Below are positions 7,791 through 14,510 of a stretch of 14,510 nt of DNA, one piece after another (position 1 is the first letter of the stretch; each line of letters opens with the position of its first letter). The stretch is from DASULK01 sp036381835 (GTDB taxonomy: Bacteria > Actinomycetota > Actinomycetes > Mycobacteriales > Micromonosporaceae), in contig DASVCA010000096.1 of NCBI GenBank assembly GCA_036381835.1, forward strand, positions 1 to 14,510. Reading direction: 5' to 3'. Below the pieces are notes generated by a model. The model ran no database searches and had not been told where the DNA came from. It saw only the letters and a list, made by a program, of their open reading frames with translations. Position numbers and translations under genes: made by a program.

Positions 7791-7955
7791 ATGCCTCAGC
7801 TCGACAGCCAGGAGTTCGCCGCGGACGCCGAGTTCGACTTCGGCGACCTCGACCTCGGTGAGCTGACCGTCGTCAGCATGCACGACTCGGCCGCGCTGCC
7901 CGAGTCCGGTGCCTCTTACGCCAGCAGCTCGACCTGCTACGTGAAGACGGCATAG
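7791..7955 (+). CDS. RiPP precursor peptide, 54 aa (azole/dehydroamino-acid type)
   Basis: This is the substrate of the modification enzymes. The first ~41 residues form an acidic leader with FDFGDLDLGELTV (residues 15-27), a likely RRE-binding segment, ending HDSAALPESGA. The next 13 residues, SYASSSTCYVKTA, are the predicted core: one Cys, four Ser and two Thr, all possible targets for azole formation or dehydration. The leader resembles what I recall of lactazole-type precursors (LDL..LDLSELTV and ALPENGA before a core beginning with Ser); this comparison is from memory. The gene follows a near-consensus RBS and is followed by a perfect hairpin. The core does not match a product I recognise. 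The cleavage point after Ala41 is inferred; other cuts near G40-S42 are possible. Confidence 0.93.
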   Translation: MPQLDSQEFAADAEFDFGDLDLGELTVVSMHDSAALPESGASYASSSTCYVKTA

Positions 7956-7964
7956 CCATCGGGT

Positions 7965-7997
7965 GATGGGGGTGGATGTCGATCATCCACCCCCATC
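7965..7997 (+). terminator. Perfect 14-bp hairpin after the precursor gene (partial terminator/stabiliser)
   Basis: Arms GATGGGGGTGGATG (7965-7978) and its exact reverse complement (7984-7997) flank the five-base loop TCGAT, nine bases after the precursor stop. No T-run follows. Such a structure could stop part of the transcription and protect the upstream mRNA end, giving more precursor message than message for the exporter and thioamidation genes. Confidence 0.7.
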
Positions 7998-8063
7998 CGC
8001 ATCTCACCCCCACCCCGAGCGCCAAACCGGGCAGGGCCCGTCACCGCGTGCGCCTATCCGGAC

Positions 8064-8067
8064 GGAG
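8064..8067 (+). promoter_or_regulatory. Ribosome binding site supporting a GTG start for the ABC ATPase
   Basis: GGAG with a six-base spacer to GTG 8074. The alternative in-frame ATG at 7963 sits at the edge of the hairpin and would add 37 residues of Pro/His-rich, non-ABC sequence. Confidence 0.7.
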
Positions 8068-8073
8068 ACCACA

Positions 8074-9066
8074 GTGATCATCGAGACCAGGAATCTACGC
8101 AAGTCATTCACGTCTCGCGCCGGGCGGCAACGCGCGACTGTCGAGGCGGTTGCCGGAATCGATCTGAATGTGAAAGACGGCGAGATCTTCGGCTTCCTCG
8201 GCCCCAACGGGGCCGGCAAGACCACCACCCTGCACATGCTCGCCACCCTCATCGCGCCGGACAGTGGCGAGGCGACGATCGCCGGCGCCGACCTGCGCTG
8301 CGCGCCGAACGAGGTGCGCCGGCGACTGGGCTACGTGGCGCAGCGGGGTGGCACCGCCGACGACGTCAGCGCCCGCGAGGAACTGGTCCTCCAGGCACGC
8401 CTGCACGGCTTCGGCAAGGCCGAGGCGCATCGGCGGGCCGAACGATTGATCGCGGACTTCGAACTCGGCGACTACGCCGACCGCCGATGCCGCACCTACT
8501 CGGGGGGTCAGCGCCGTCGGCTGGACATCGCGCTCGGTGTCATCCACGACCCGAAGGTGGTGCTGTTGGACGAGCCGAGCGTCGGCCTCGACCCGGCCAG
8601 CCGAGCCGCGCTCTGGGACGAGATCCGGCGGTTGCGCGCCGCCGGCACGACCGTGGTCATCACCACCCACTACCTGGACGAGGCCGACGCGCTCTGCGAC
8701 CGGATCTCGATCCTCGACCACGGCCGGATCGTCGCCGAGGGCACCCCGGAAGAGCTGAAGAAACAGGTTGCCGGAGACGTGGTCGTGCTCACCGTCGGGT
8801 GCGCCGCCGAGGCCGTGATTCCGTACGTGCAAGACCAGGACTTCCTGGAGAAGCTCGAGGTCGCCGGCCCCGACCGGCTGCGCCTGTTCGTCGATTGCGG
8901 AACCACCGCCATCCCCGCGCTGCTGCGCATCTTGAACGGCTCCGGCATCGAGATCACCGAGCTGACCTTGCACCAGCCCAGCCTGGACGACGTGTTCCTG
9001 GCGAAGACCGGTCGATCGCTGCGTGGGCTGTCCGGCCACGGAGCAGAGGGAGGACCGCAGGCATGA
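8074..9066 (+). CDS. ABC transporter ATPase, DrrA-like, 330 aa
   Basis: The nucleotide-binding half of an exporter that probably secretes the finished peptide and protects the producer. Canonical motifs are present: Walker A GPNGAGKTT (residues 43-51), a Q-loop near GYVAQRGG, signature YSGGQRRRLDIALG from residue 142, Walker B VVLLDEPS (162-169), and the switch histidine in TTHYLDEAD (H199). The ~90-residue C-terminal extension ending in a LTLHQPSLDDVFL stretch matches the DrrA/daunorubicin-resistance branch, which usually exports small molecules. I start it at GTG 8074 because of the RBS and because the protein then begins VIIETRNLRKSF, the usual family N-terminus. Its TGA overlaps the permease ATG (ATGA). 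Confidence 0.93.
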   Translation: MIIETRNLRKSFTSRAGRQRATVEAVAGIDLNVKDGEIFGFLGPNGAGKTTTLHMLATLIAPDSGEATIAGADLRCAPNEVRRRLGYVAQRGGTADDVSAREELVLQARLHGFGKAEAHRRAERLIADFELGDYADRRCRTYSGGQRRRLDIALGVIHDPKVVLLDEPSVGLDPASRAALWDEIRRLRAAGTTVVITTHYLDEADALCDRISILDHGRIVAEGTPEELKKQVAGDVVVLTVGCAAEAVIPYVQDQDFLEKLEVAGPDRLRLFVDCGTTAIPALLRILNGSGIEITELTLHQPSLDDVFLAKTGRSLRGLSGHGAEGGPQA

Positions 9067-9818
9067 AACTCGCACGCGACACCTGGCTGATCTTCCAGCG
9101 TCAGACTCTGCTCTTCCTCCGCAATCCGATCGGCGCGGTGATCGGTGTCATCCAGCCGCTGTTCTACCTGCTGCTGTTCGCGCCGCTGCTGCGCCCCGCA
9201 CTCGGCGTGGCCGACCAGACCGAGTCGTACCGGATCTTCGTGCCGGGCCTGCTGGTCCTGTTGACCATCTTCGCGGGCCTGTTCGCCGGGATGGGGCTGA
9301 TCGAGGACGTCCGTTCGGGCATCCTCGACCGCAGCCGGGTCACCCCGGTCAGTCGCCTGGCACTGCTGCTCGGCCGGTCCATGCGGGACGTAATCGTCAT
9401 TCTGCTGCAGGCGGTCATCCTCACCATCGCTGCGCTGCCGTTCGGCCTGCGGGTGGGATTGCGCAACCTGCTGCTCACCTATCTGCTGTTGGGGCTGGTC
9501 TCGCTGACGTTGGCCGCGTTCTCCTACGGGCTGGCGCTGAAGTTCCGGACCCTCGAAGCCCTGTCGCCGGTGGTACAACTGCTCAGCCAGCAGCTGCTGC
9601 TGCTGTCGGGCGTGCTGCTGCCGCTGATGTTCGCCCCGACCTGGCTACGGGTGATCACCGCGTTCAACCCGTTCTCCTACAGCGTCGAAGCTGCGCGTGC
9701 GCTGTTCGCCGGTGACTACCGCGCGAGCAGTGTGTGGCAGGCGCTGCTGATCATGAGCGTTCTCGCGGTCGCCGCGGTCACTTGGGCGAGCCGGGCTTTC
9801 CGGCGCGGGTTGCGGTGA
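9063..9818 (+). CDS. ABC-2 type permease, DrrB-like, 251 aa
   Basis: The membrane half of the exporter. After a short cytoplasmic N-terminus (MKLARDTWLIFQRQTLLFLR), six hydrophobic segments can be seen. They start around PIGAVIGVIQPLFYLLLFAP, IFVPGLLVLLTIFAGLFAGM, VIVILLQAVILTIAALPFGL, NLLLTYLLLGLVSLTLAAFS, LSPVVQLLSQQLLLLSGVLL and ALLIMSVLAVAAVTW. The stretch GLIEDVRSGILDRSRVTPVSR between the second and third segments is typical of ABC-2 permeases of the drug-export branch. The start is ATG 9063, inside the ATPase stop; the open frame extends far upstream but only as an antiphase shadow of the ATPase. There is no peptidase domain, so the leader must be removed by another enzyme not seen here. 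Confidence 0.93.
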   Translation: MKLARDTWLIFQRQTLLFLRNPIGAVIGVIQPLFYLLLFAPLLRPALGVADQTESYRIFVPGLLVLLTIFAGLFAGMGLIEDVRSGILDRSRVTPVSRLALLLGRSMRDVIVILLQAVILTIAALPFGLRVGLRNLLLTYLLLGLVSLTLAAFSYGLALKFRTLEALSPVVQLLSQQLLLLSGVLLPLMFAPTWLRVITAFNPFSYSVEAARALFAGDYRASSVWQALLIMSVLAVAAVTWASRAFRRGLR

Positions 9819-9822
9819 CGCC

Positions 9823-10974
9823 ATGACGATCGCCGGGACCCCTGCGGCCAACCACACCGGTACGTTCCGCAGCGCGACCGCGGAGCAGACCATGGCGCGG
9901 ATCCGGCCGATGCTCCACCGGTTCGGCATCACCCGGGTCGCCGATGTGACCCGACTCGACGAGATCGGCCTGCCGGTGCACGTCGCCTACCGACCGTGCG
10001 GACGCACGCTCGCGGTCAGCATCGGTATCGCGATGGAGCCGGCGCAGTCCTGGGTCAGCGCGGTGATGGAGAGCATTGAGACCTGGCACGGCGAGAACCC
10101 GCGGCTGCCGGTGGTGGAGCGGGCCCCGGCCCGCGCGCTCGGTCTGCACTACGACGTACGGTCGCTCAATCTCGCCGAACGGTCCCTGCTCTCGTCATCG
10201 ACGGTGCTGGACTGGGTGCTCGGCCGGGGCGTTTTGTCCGGGCAACCCGTGCCCGTCCCCATCGGGTTGATCGAACTCGATTCCACTCGACGGTTCGACC
10301 CGAACCACACCCTGTTCAACGTCACCAGCAACGGGTTGGCCACCGGTAGCACCCGAGACGAGGCCATACTGCACGCGCTGTTCGAGGTCATCGAGCGTGA
10401 CTGCTGCGCGCCCGTCACGGAGCTTCCGCTCGACGCGCGGACGTATATCGATCCGGAGAGTGTCGCCCATCCCGTAGCGTCCCGAATCCTGGCGCTGCTC
10501 CGCGAGGCGGACTGCTATGTGGAGCTGTGCGAGACCACCAACGAGATGGGGATCCCCAGCTACGCCGGTGCCATCTGGTCAGTGGACGTGCCGATCTACT
10601 TCAGCGGCTTCGGCTGCCACCTCGATTCGGGTCTGGCAGTCGCCCGGGCCTTGTCGGAAGCGGTGCTGTCCCGCATGGCGGCGATCTCCGGAGCCCGTGA
10701 CGATATCGATGAGTTCTTCTACCGCAACGCCGATCCGCTGGCCGAGCCGACGTTGGCGGGCCGGACCCTGCACCCGTTCGGTGCATCGACCGTCCGGCAC
10801 GGATCCGTCGAATCCGCCGTCCGGTTCTGCGCGGAGCGGATCAAGGAGTACACCGGCGCCGAACCGGTAGTCGTCGACCTGACTCGGGACGACATCGGGA
10901 TTCCAGCCGTCAAGGTCATCGCTCCCGGTCTGCGGATGTTCAACGACGCCGTGTTCCACCGGCCCAGGAGGTGA
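9823..10974 (+). CDS. Second YcaO protein, probable thioamide synthetase, 383 aa
   Basis: A stand-alone YcaO enzyme followed directly by a TfuA gene; such pairs convert backbone amides to thioamides using ATP and a sulfur donor. ATP/Mg-binding motifs are intact: SAVMESIE (S79, E83, E86), TSNGLATGSTRDEA (N170, E180), LFEVIERD (E188, E191), and SGFGCHLDSGLAVARALSEAVLSR (E279). It lacks the N-terminal zinc/E1-like part, and it ends in HRPRR rather than PxPxP, both differences from the azoline-forming YcaO of the same cluster. The ATG at 9823 lies four bases after the permease stop. Recruitment of the precursor may depend on the E1-like protein, because neither this protein nor TfuA shows an RRE. 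Thioamidation is strongly suggested by the pairing; the target residue is unknown. Confidence 0.88.
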   Translation: MTIAGTPAANHTGTFRSATAEQTMARIRPMLHRFGITRVADVTRLDEIGLPVHVAYRPCGRTLAVSIGIAMEPAQSWVSAVMESIETWHGENPRLPVVERAPARALGLHYDVRSLNLAERSLLSSSTVLDWVLGRGVLSGQPVPVPIGLIELDSTRRFDPNHTLFNVTSNGLATGSTRDEAILHALFEVIERDCCAPVTELPLDARTYIDPESVAHPVASRILALLREADCYVELCETTNEMGIPSYAGAIWSVDVPIYFSGFGCHLDSGLAVARALSEAVLSRMAAISGARDDIDEFFYRNADPLAEPTLAGRTLHPFGASTVRHGSVESAVRFCAERIKEYTGAEPVVVDLTRDDIGIPAVKVIAPGLRMFNDAVFHRPRR

Positions 10975-10975
10975 A

Positions 10976-12370
10976 ATGGCCGACTACGTGTTTCTCGGGC
11001 CGAGTCTTCCGCTGGAAGAAGCGCGATCGCTGCTCCCGGACGCGGTGTTCCTCCCGCCGGTTCAGCACGGAGATCTCCTGAAGATCAAACCGGTCCCGGG
11101 TGATCGCGTGTTGATCATCGACGGGCTGTTCATGCGGGCGCCGGCAGTACGGCACAGAGAGGTCCTGGATCTGCTGGCCCGCGGGATCCCGGTGGCCGGC
11201 AGCAGCAGCATGGGCGCCCTGCGGGCGGCCGAACTCTGGCGGTTCGGCATGCGAGGCGTCGGCCGGGTCTTCGAACTGTTCCGCGACGGCGTGGTCACCG
11301 GCGACGATGAGGTGGCCGTGGTACACGCGCCGGCGGAGGACGGCTGGGTCTGCCTGAGCGAGCCGCTGGTCAACCTGCGGGTCAACCTGTCCGACGCGGT
11401 CGCGGCGGGACGGCTGACCCCGGCCGAAGCCGACGCCCTGTTGGAACTCGGCCGGTCGCTGCCGTTCCGGGTCCGCGGGCCGCGGGCGCTGGAACGCCAG
11501 GCCCGAAAGGTCCTGGCGGACGACAGCATCGACCGGTATCTGGCCTGGATGGCGGAACATCCCCGGGACGCCAAGGCGGACGACGCCCGCCTGCTGCTGT
11601 CCATGGCGGCGCGGAACGCGCCGGAACTGGCGGAAGCTGAGCATCCGCTCGCCCCGATCGAGAACGTCGACACCCATGACTTCGAACGCTGGCGCGGCCG
11701 CCACGGAGGCCAGTACGTCGGGAAACGCTGGGTCGCGGACGCCTCCACCGTCACCGCGATCATGGCCCTGCACCCGGACCACCCCGTCCTGCATCGCCGG
11801 CGGGTCCTCGCCGCCATCACCGGTGCCCCCGACGACAGCTCGGACACAGATCTGACGCGTGCCGCGCTCGCCTTCGCCCAGGCGAATGGGTTCCTCCAGG
11901 ACGCCCAGCCCGGCCAACCGATCGCCTCGCCGTGGCTGTCGCCGTCCGAACGCCATCTGGACCCGCAGGAGGCGACCGTGCGGGTGCTGGTACGTGCCTT
12001 CGGTACGCGTGTCTGCTCCCCGCTCTCCGCGCAGGCGCTGCACCCGGCGCTGCTGGATCCGGGGATCGTGGCGGCCTCCCGGCGCTTCGTCCGGGCCGCC
12101 CTGCAGTTGACCGACCGGCTGCCCCGACCCGACCCGAGGCGTCCGCACTTGCGGCTCGGATTCCGCGGAGAGGTCATCGACCGGATCTTCGCGAAGCTGT
12201 GGGACACCGCCCCGGCCGACCTGCCCGCGGCCGCCTGGGACCGCGGATTCCGGGATCTGGCGCAGCTGCACACCTATACCGGGCCGTTCGTGGCGGCACT
12301 GAGAGCCGCCGAACCCCCGCGCTTTCCAGCAGCGGTCGCCCGGTCCCCGGTGGCTCTCGGCAGCCCGTGA
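10976..12370 (+). CDS. TfuA-like protein, partner of the thioamidating YcaO, 464 aa
   Basis: TfuA proteins act with YcaO in thioamide formation, probably by delivering sulfur or activating the YcaO partner. The family hallmarks fill residues 1-118: VFLGPSLPLEEA, LLPDAVFLPPVQHGD, VLIIDG (45-50), AVRHREVL, SMGALRAAELWRFGM (78-92), GVGRVFELFRDG and DDEVAVVHAP. From about residue 145 on there is a long, mostly helical extension with no motif I know, including a YLAWMAEHPRDAKADDARLL segment. Short TfuA proteins are about half this length, so this is a long form. The ATG lies one base after the YcaO stop, and AGGAGG (10966-10971) overlaps the YcaO end, so the two are translated together. It ends nine bases from the stop of the converging regulator gene. 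Confidence 0.9.
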   Translation: MADYVFLGPSLPLEEARSLLPDAVFLPPVQHGDLLKIKPVPGDRVLIIDGLFMRAPAVRHREVLDLLARGIPVAGSSSMGALRAAELWRFGMRGVGRVFELFRDGVVTGDDEVAVVHAPAEDGWVCLSEPLVNLRVNLSDAVAAGRLTPAEADALLELGRSLPFRVRGPRALERQARKVLADDSIDRYLAWMAEHPRDAKADDARLLLSMAARNAPELAEAEHPLAPIENVDTHDFERWRGRHGGQYVGKRWVADASTVTAIMALHPDHPVLHRRRVLAAITGAPDDSSDTDLTRAALAFAQANGFLQDAQPGQPIASPWLSPSERHLDPQEATVRVLVRAFGTRVCSPLSAQALHPALLDPGIVAASRRFVRAALQLTDRLPRPDPRRPHLRLGFRGEVIDRIFAKLWDTAPADLPAAAWDRGFRDLAQLHTYTGPFVAALRAAEPPRFPAAVARSPVALGSP

Positions 12371-12379
12371 CCGCGTCGT

Positions 12380-14510
12380 TCATCCGGGCAGGTTCGCAGC
12401 GGCGAAGTCGCTCAACGCGATCCGGTTCGGGCAGCCGGTTTTGCTGAGGAGGCTCGCCACATGCTTCTCCACGGTGCGGGCCGACAGGTGCAGCCGTTCG
12501 GCGATCTCACGATTGCCGAGCCGATCGACCAGCAACTGGAGGGTCTCGTATTCGCGTACCGTGATCCCGAGCGAACGGAGCGACGCCGGAATGGCCGCCG
12601 CGCCGTCGCGTCGTTGCGGCACCGCGACACCTGCTCGGCGTAACAGGCTTCGGCAGGCGCTCGCCACGGGGATGATCTCCGCCTGATAGAAGTACTCCTC
12701 GGCGGCTTGCAGCCACGGGACCGGGGTGCCCCAGCCCTCGGCGAGCGCAGCCTCACCGATCAGTCGAAGCCCGAGGTGCCGGGCCAGCGCGTACGGCGCC
12801 GCGGTCCGCTGCGCCTCGGCCACGGCTTCCGCAACCTCGGCCTGTCCCGCCCGCCCGGCCAGCACCGCTCGAGCGAACTGAACGAACTGGTGGTTCCACC
12901 GCAGCCGGCTGACCGGTGTCGTGCCCGCCGCATCCAACGTCGCCCGGTCCAGCCCGCCCGACAACGCCTCGAGCAGCAGGTGCAGGCCGTGCCGGCCGGA
13001 CAGGACGAAGGGCATCGGGTTGTCCTTCTCCGCGGCCAGCGCGCGGGCCATCTCCTCGTACGCGCGTGGTCGGTCTTCCTGCAGCAGAGCGCAGAAGGTC
13101 CGGGCCAGGCCGGAGATCCGTGACTCGTGCCGGCCCGGGTCGCCACCCCAGCTGCGGAACTCGGCGACCGCCCGGTCCAGCTCGCGCCGTCGGCCCCGGT
13201 GGCCGGCGAGGACGGCCCGGGTGAGCAGCAGGTATTGGGTGGTTTCCAGCAGTCCCAGGCGGCTGGTGGCGGCCAGCACCTCGTCGATGAGTTCTTCGGC
13301 GGCCGTGAAGTCGCCCCGGAGGACGGCCTGTAGGGCGATGCTCGCGTCGATCTGATATCCCGCCGTGACGGCTCCTGCTTCAGCGGCGATCCTGCGGGCC
13401 TGCTCCAGCCGGTTGAGATCGCCGTCCCGGATCGCATCGTCGTTGCCGAGCCGCACCAGCGCGTGGATCTCCCAGATCGGCATGCGATGACGCACCGCGA
13501 TCTGACGGGACCGCTCCAGGCAGGCGGTCGCCTCGTCGAGGTCGCGTTCGCGGGTGAGTGCGCCCAACAGTTGCCATGCCTGGCAGGCCACGACGGGCAG
13601 TGGGACGGTCTCGGCCACCTCGGCCGCGCGGCGGGCCATCTCTTCCGCAACGCGGGGCTGGTCGTGCCCGGGTACGTCGAGGAGCAGGTGGGCGGCGACG
13701 ACATCGAGTGGGGCACGTTCTTCGGCGGCCGCGTCCGGTCCGAGCAGCGTTCTCGCGATGTCCACCTGCGTCAGTCCGTCAGCCGTTCGCCCGGCGATGT
13801 TCGCGGCCCATGCCAGTTTGGTGTGCAACTGGGCCCGACGGCGCCGGTCGAGGCCACCTCCGATGGCGTCCAGCGCGTCGAGTGAGGCCAGTGCGCGCTC
13901 CACCATGCCCGCCTCGGCCAACGCGTAGATCAGGGTCTCGAGAGCGTCGGCTCGCAGGGCGACGTCGTCCGCCGGGATCAGCAGTTCCCAGGCCCGATCC
14001 AGCAGCGTGACGGCGGAGGCGGCGGCACCGGCGGTGAGCGCCCGACGGCCCGCTTCGACGAAGAGTCGGGCGGCGGCCGCGTGCTGGCCGGCATCGACCC
14101 GCAGGGCTGCCGCGATCTGACACCATTCCCCCGGAAGCCCCGGGTAGACCGCTTCCACCGCGTCCGCGGCCTGCCCGGCCAGCTTGGCACGTTCGATCGA
14201 GGTGAGTCGTTCGAGCAACACCTCGACGGCGAGCGGTTGCACGAACGCGTACCAGTCGGGTGCACCGTAGTCGGGTTTGACCAGGTGGGCAGTTAACTGT
14301 CCCTGCATGTGCCGCAGGACGCTGCGGTCATCCAGGCCGGTGACCGCTTGTACCACGGCGAGTGGGAAGCGGCGTCCCAGCACCGCGGCCACCGTCAGAA
14401 GATCCTGGGTCTGTGGGCTGAGTTGATCGAGTCGGCGGGCAAGGTTGCGGGCCACCGCGTCCGGCACGTTCACCCGCAACGCGTCAACGACCCGCCACCC
14501 GTCCGGACCG
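12380..14510 (-). CDS. LuxR-family (LAL-type) transcriptional regulator, N-terminus beyond the right edge
   Basis: A large pathway-regulator candidate. The C-terminal ~65 residues hold the LuxR DNA-binding domain: LGITVREYETLQLLVDR, then GNREIAERLHLSARTVEKHV and SLLSKTGCPNR. Upstream lies a long Ala/Leu-rich array of helical TPR-like repeats. At the truncated end, ARNLARRLDQLSPQTQDLLT and AAVLGRRFPL are the stretch that follows the ATPase domain in LAL regulators. The frame is open to base 14510, reading GPDGWRVVDALRVNVPDA at its start, so the TTG at 14479 is not the real start. About 709 residues are visible; full-length LALs are usually 900 or more, so the Walker A/B part should lie to the right. 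Its target is inferred to be the 7484-7790 control region. Confidence 0.88.
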   Translation of the reverse strand, partial: GPDGWRVVDALRVNVPDAVARNLARRLDQLSPQTQDLLTVAAVLGRRFPLAVVQAVTGLDDRSVLRHMQGQLTAHLVKPDYGAPDWYAFVQPLAVEVLLERLTSIERAKLAGQAADAVEAVYPGLPGEWCQIAAALRVDAGQHAAAARLFVEAGRRALTAGAAASAVTLLDRAWELLIPADDVALRADALETLIYALAEAGMVERALASLDALDAIGGGLDRRRRAQLHTKLAWAANIAGRTADGLTQVDIARTLLGPDAAAEERAPLDVVAAHLLLDVPGHDQPRVAEEMARRAAEVAETVPLPVVACQAWQLLGALTRERDLDEATACLERSRQIAVRHRMPIWEIHALVRLGNDDAIRDGDLNRLEQARRIAAEAGAVTAGYQIDASIALQAVLRGDFTAAEELIDEVLAATSRLGLLETTQYLLLTRAVLAGHRGRRRELDRAVAEFRSWGGDPGRHESRISGLARTFCALLQEDRPRAYEEMARALAAEKDNPMPFVLSGRHGLHLLLEALSGGLDRATLDAAGTTPVSRLRWNHQFVQFARAVLAGRAGQAEVAEAVAEAQRTAAPYALARHLGLRLIGEAALAEGWGTPVPWLQAAEEYFYQAEIIPVASACRSLLRRAGVAVPQRRDGAAAIPASLRSLGITVREYETLQLLVDRLGNREIAERLHLSARTVEKHVASLLSKTGCPNRIALSDFAAANLPG
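14294..14296 (-). other. Rare TTA leucine codon in the LuxR-type regulator
   Basis: In-frame TTA (taa on the plus strand) in the context HMQGQLTAHL. TTA in pathway regulators is the classic route by which the bldA leucyl-tRNA delays antibiotic synthesis in streptomycetes. The codon is seen directly; the control is inferred. Confidence 0.75.

Noticed and set aside
7791..7955. Classical thiopeptide with a central pyridine
   Set aside because: No Ser in the core lies far enough from Ser1 to form the usual 26- to 35-membered ring, and no second Lant_dehydr_C protein is visible. Kept only as an alternative pending sequence left of base 1.
7963..8073. Upstream ATG extension of the ABC ATPase (start at 7963)
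   Set aside because: The codons pass through the hairpin and encode a Pro/His-rich stretch; GTG 8074 has an RBS and gives the normal family N-terminus.
8487..9062. Upstream extension of the permease gene
   Set aside because: Same-strand shadow of the ATPase; the ATGA overlap and hydrophobic N-terminus support ATG 9063.
1..14510. tRNA/rRNA genes, CRISPR arrays, insertion sequences or integrase genes
   Set aside because: None seen: no tandem repeat-spacer pattern, no transposase or integrase protein, and no cloverleaf recognised by eye.

Overview
This is a GC-rich actinomycete-type sequence: strong G/C bias at third codon positions, GTG and TTG starts, and two rare TTA leucine codons. It is a Streptomyces/Micromonospora-like bacterium, and the genus cannot be fixed from the window. 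Almost all of the window is one RiPP (ribosomally made, post-translationally modified peptide) gene cluster. It has two divergent operons around a 307-base control region, plus a regulator gene at the right end.

Left arm (minus strand, read from 7483 down to the left edge): a LanB-type glutamylating dehydratase, a small Lant_dehydr_C (glutamate elimination) protein, an RRE/E1-like cyclodehydratase partner, and a YcaO azoline synthetase ending in the canonical PxPxP tail. A fifth gene is cut by the left edge. Junctions are ATGA overlaps or a 4-base gap, so this is a tightly coupled operon. It should make thiazoles/oxazoles and dehydroalanine/dehydrobutyrine, as in thiopeptides and goadsporin.

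Right arm (plus strand, 7791 to 12370): a 54-residue precursor peptide, a perfect 14-bp hairpin, a DrrA/DrrB-type ABC exporter pair, a second YcaO protein lacking the PxPxP tail, and a TfuA-like protein. A YcaO-TfuA pair is the established signature of backbone thioamidation (thioviridamide-type peptides, thioamidated thiopeptides, methanogen McrA thioglycine). The precursor leader resembles lactazole-type leaders (acidic LDLGELTV segment, ALPESGA before the core). Its predicted 13-residue core, SYASSSTCYVKTA, has no Ser spacing that would give a normal thiopeptide pyridine macrocycle, and no separate pyridine synthase is visible.

The most economical reading is a goadsporin-like linear, or otherwise non-pyridine, azole plus dehydroamino-acid peptide that also carries a thioamide. 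I do not recognise the core as a known product.

Region 7484-7790 holds a 24-bp near-perfect inverted repeat and two 14-bp perfect palindromes, which are good candidates for operators co-controlling both operons. A large LuxR-family (LAL-type) regulator lies at the right end on the minus strand, truncated by the window edge. It carries a TTA codon, as does the E1-like gene, which suggests possible bldA-type developmental control.
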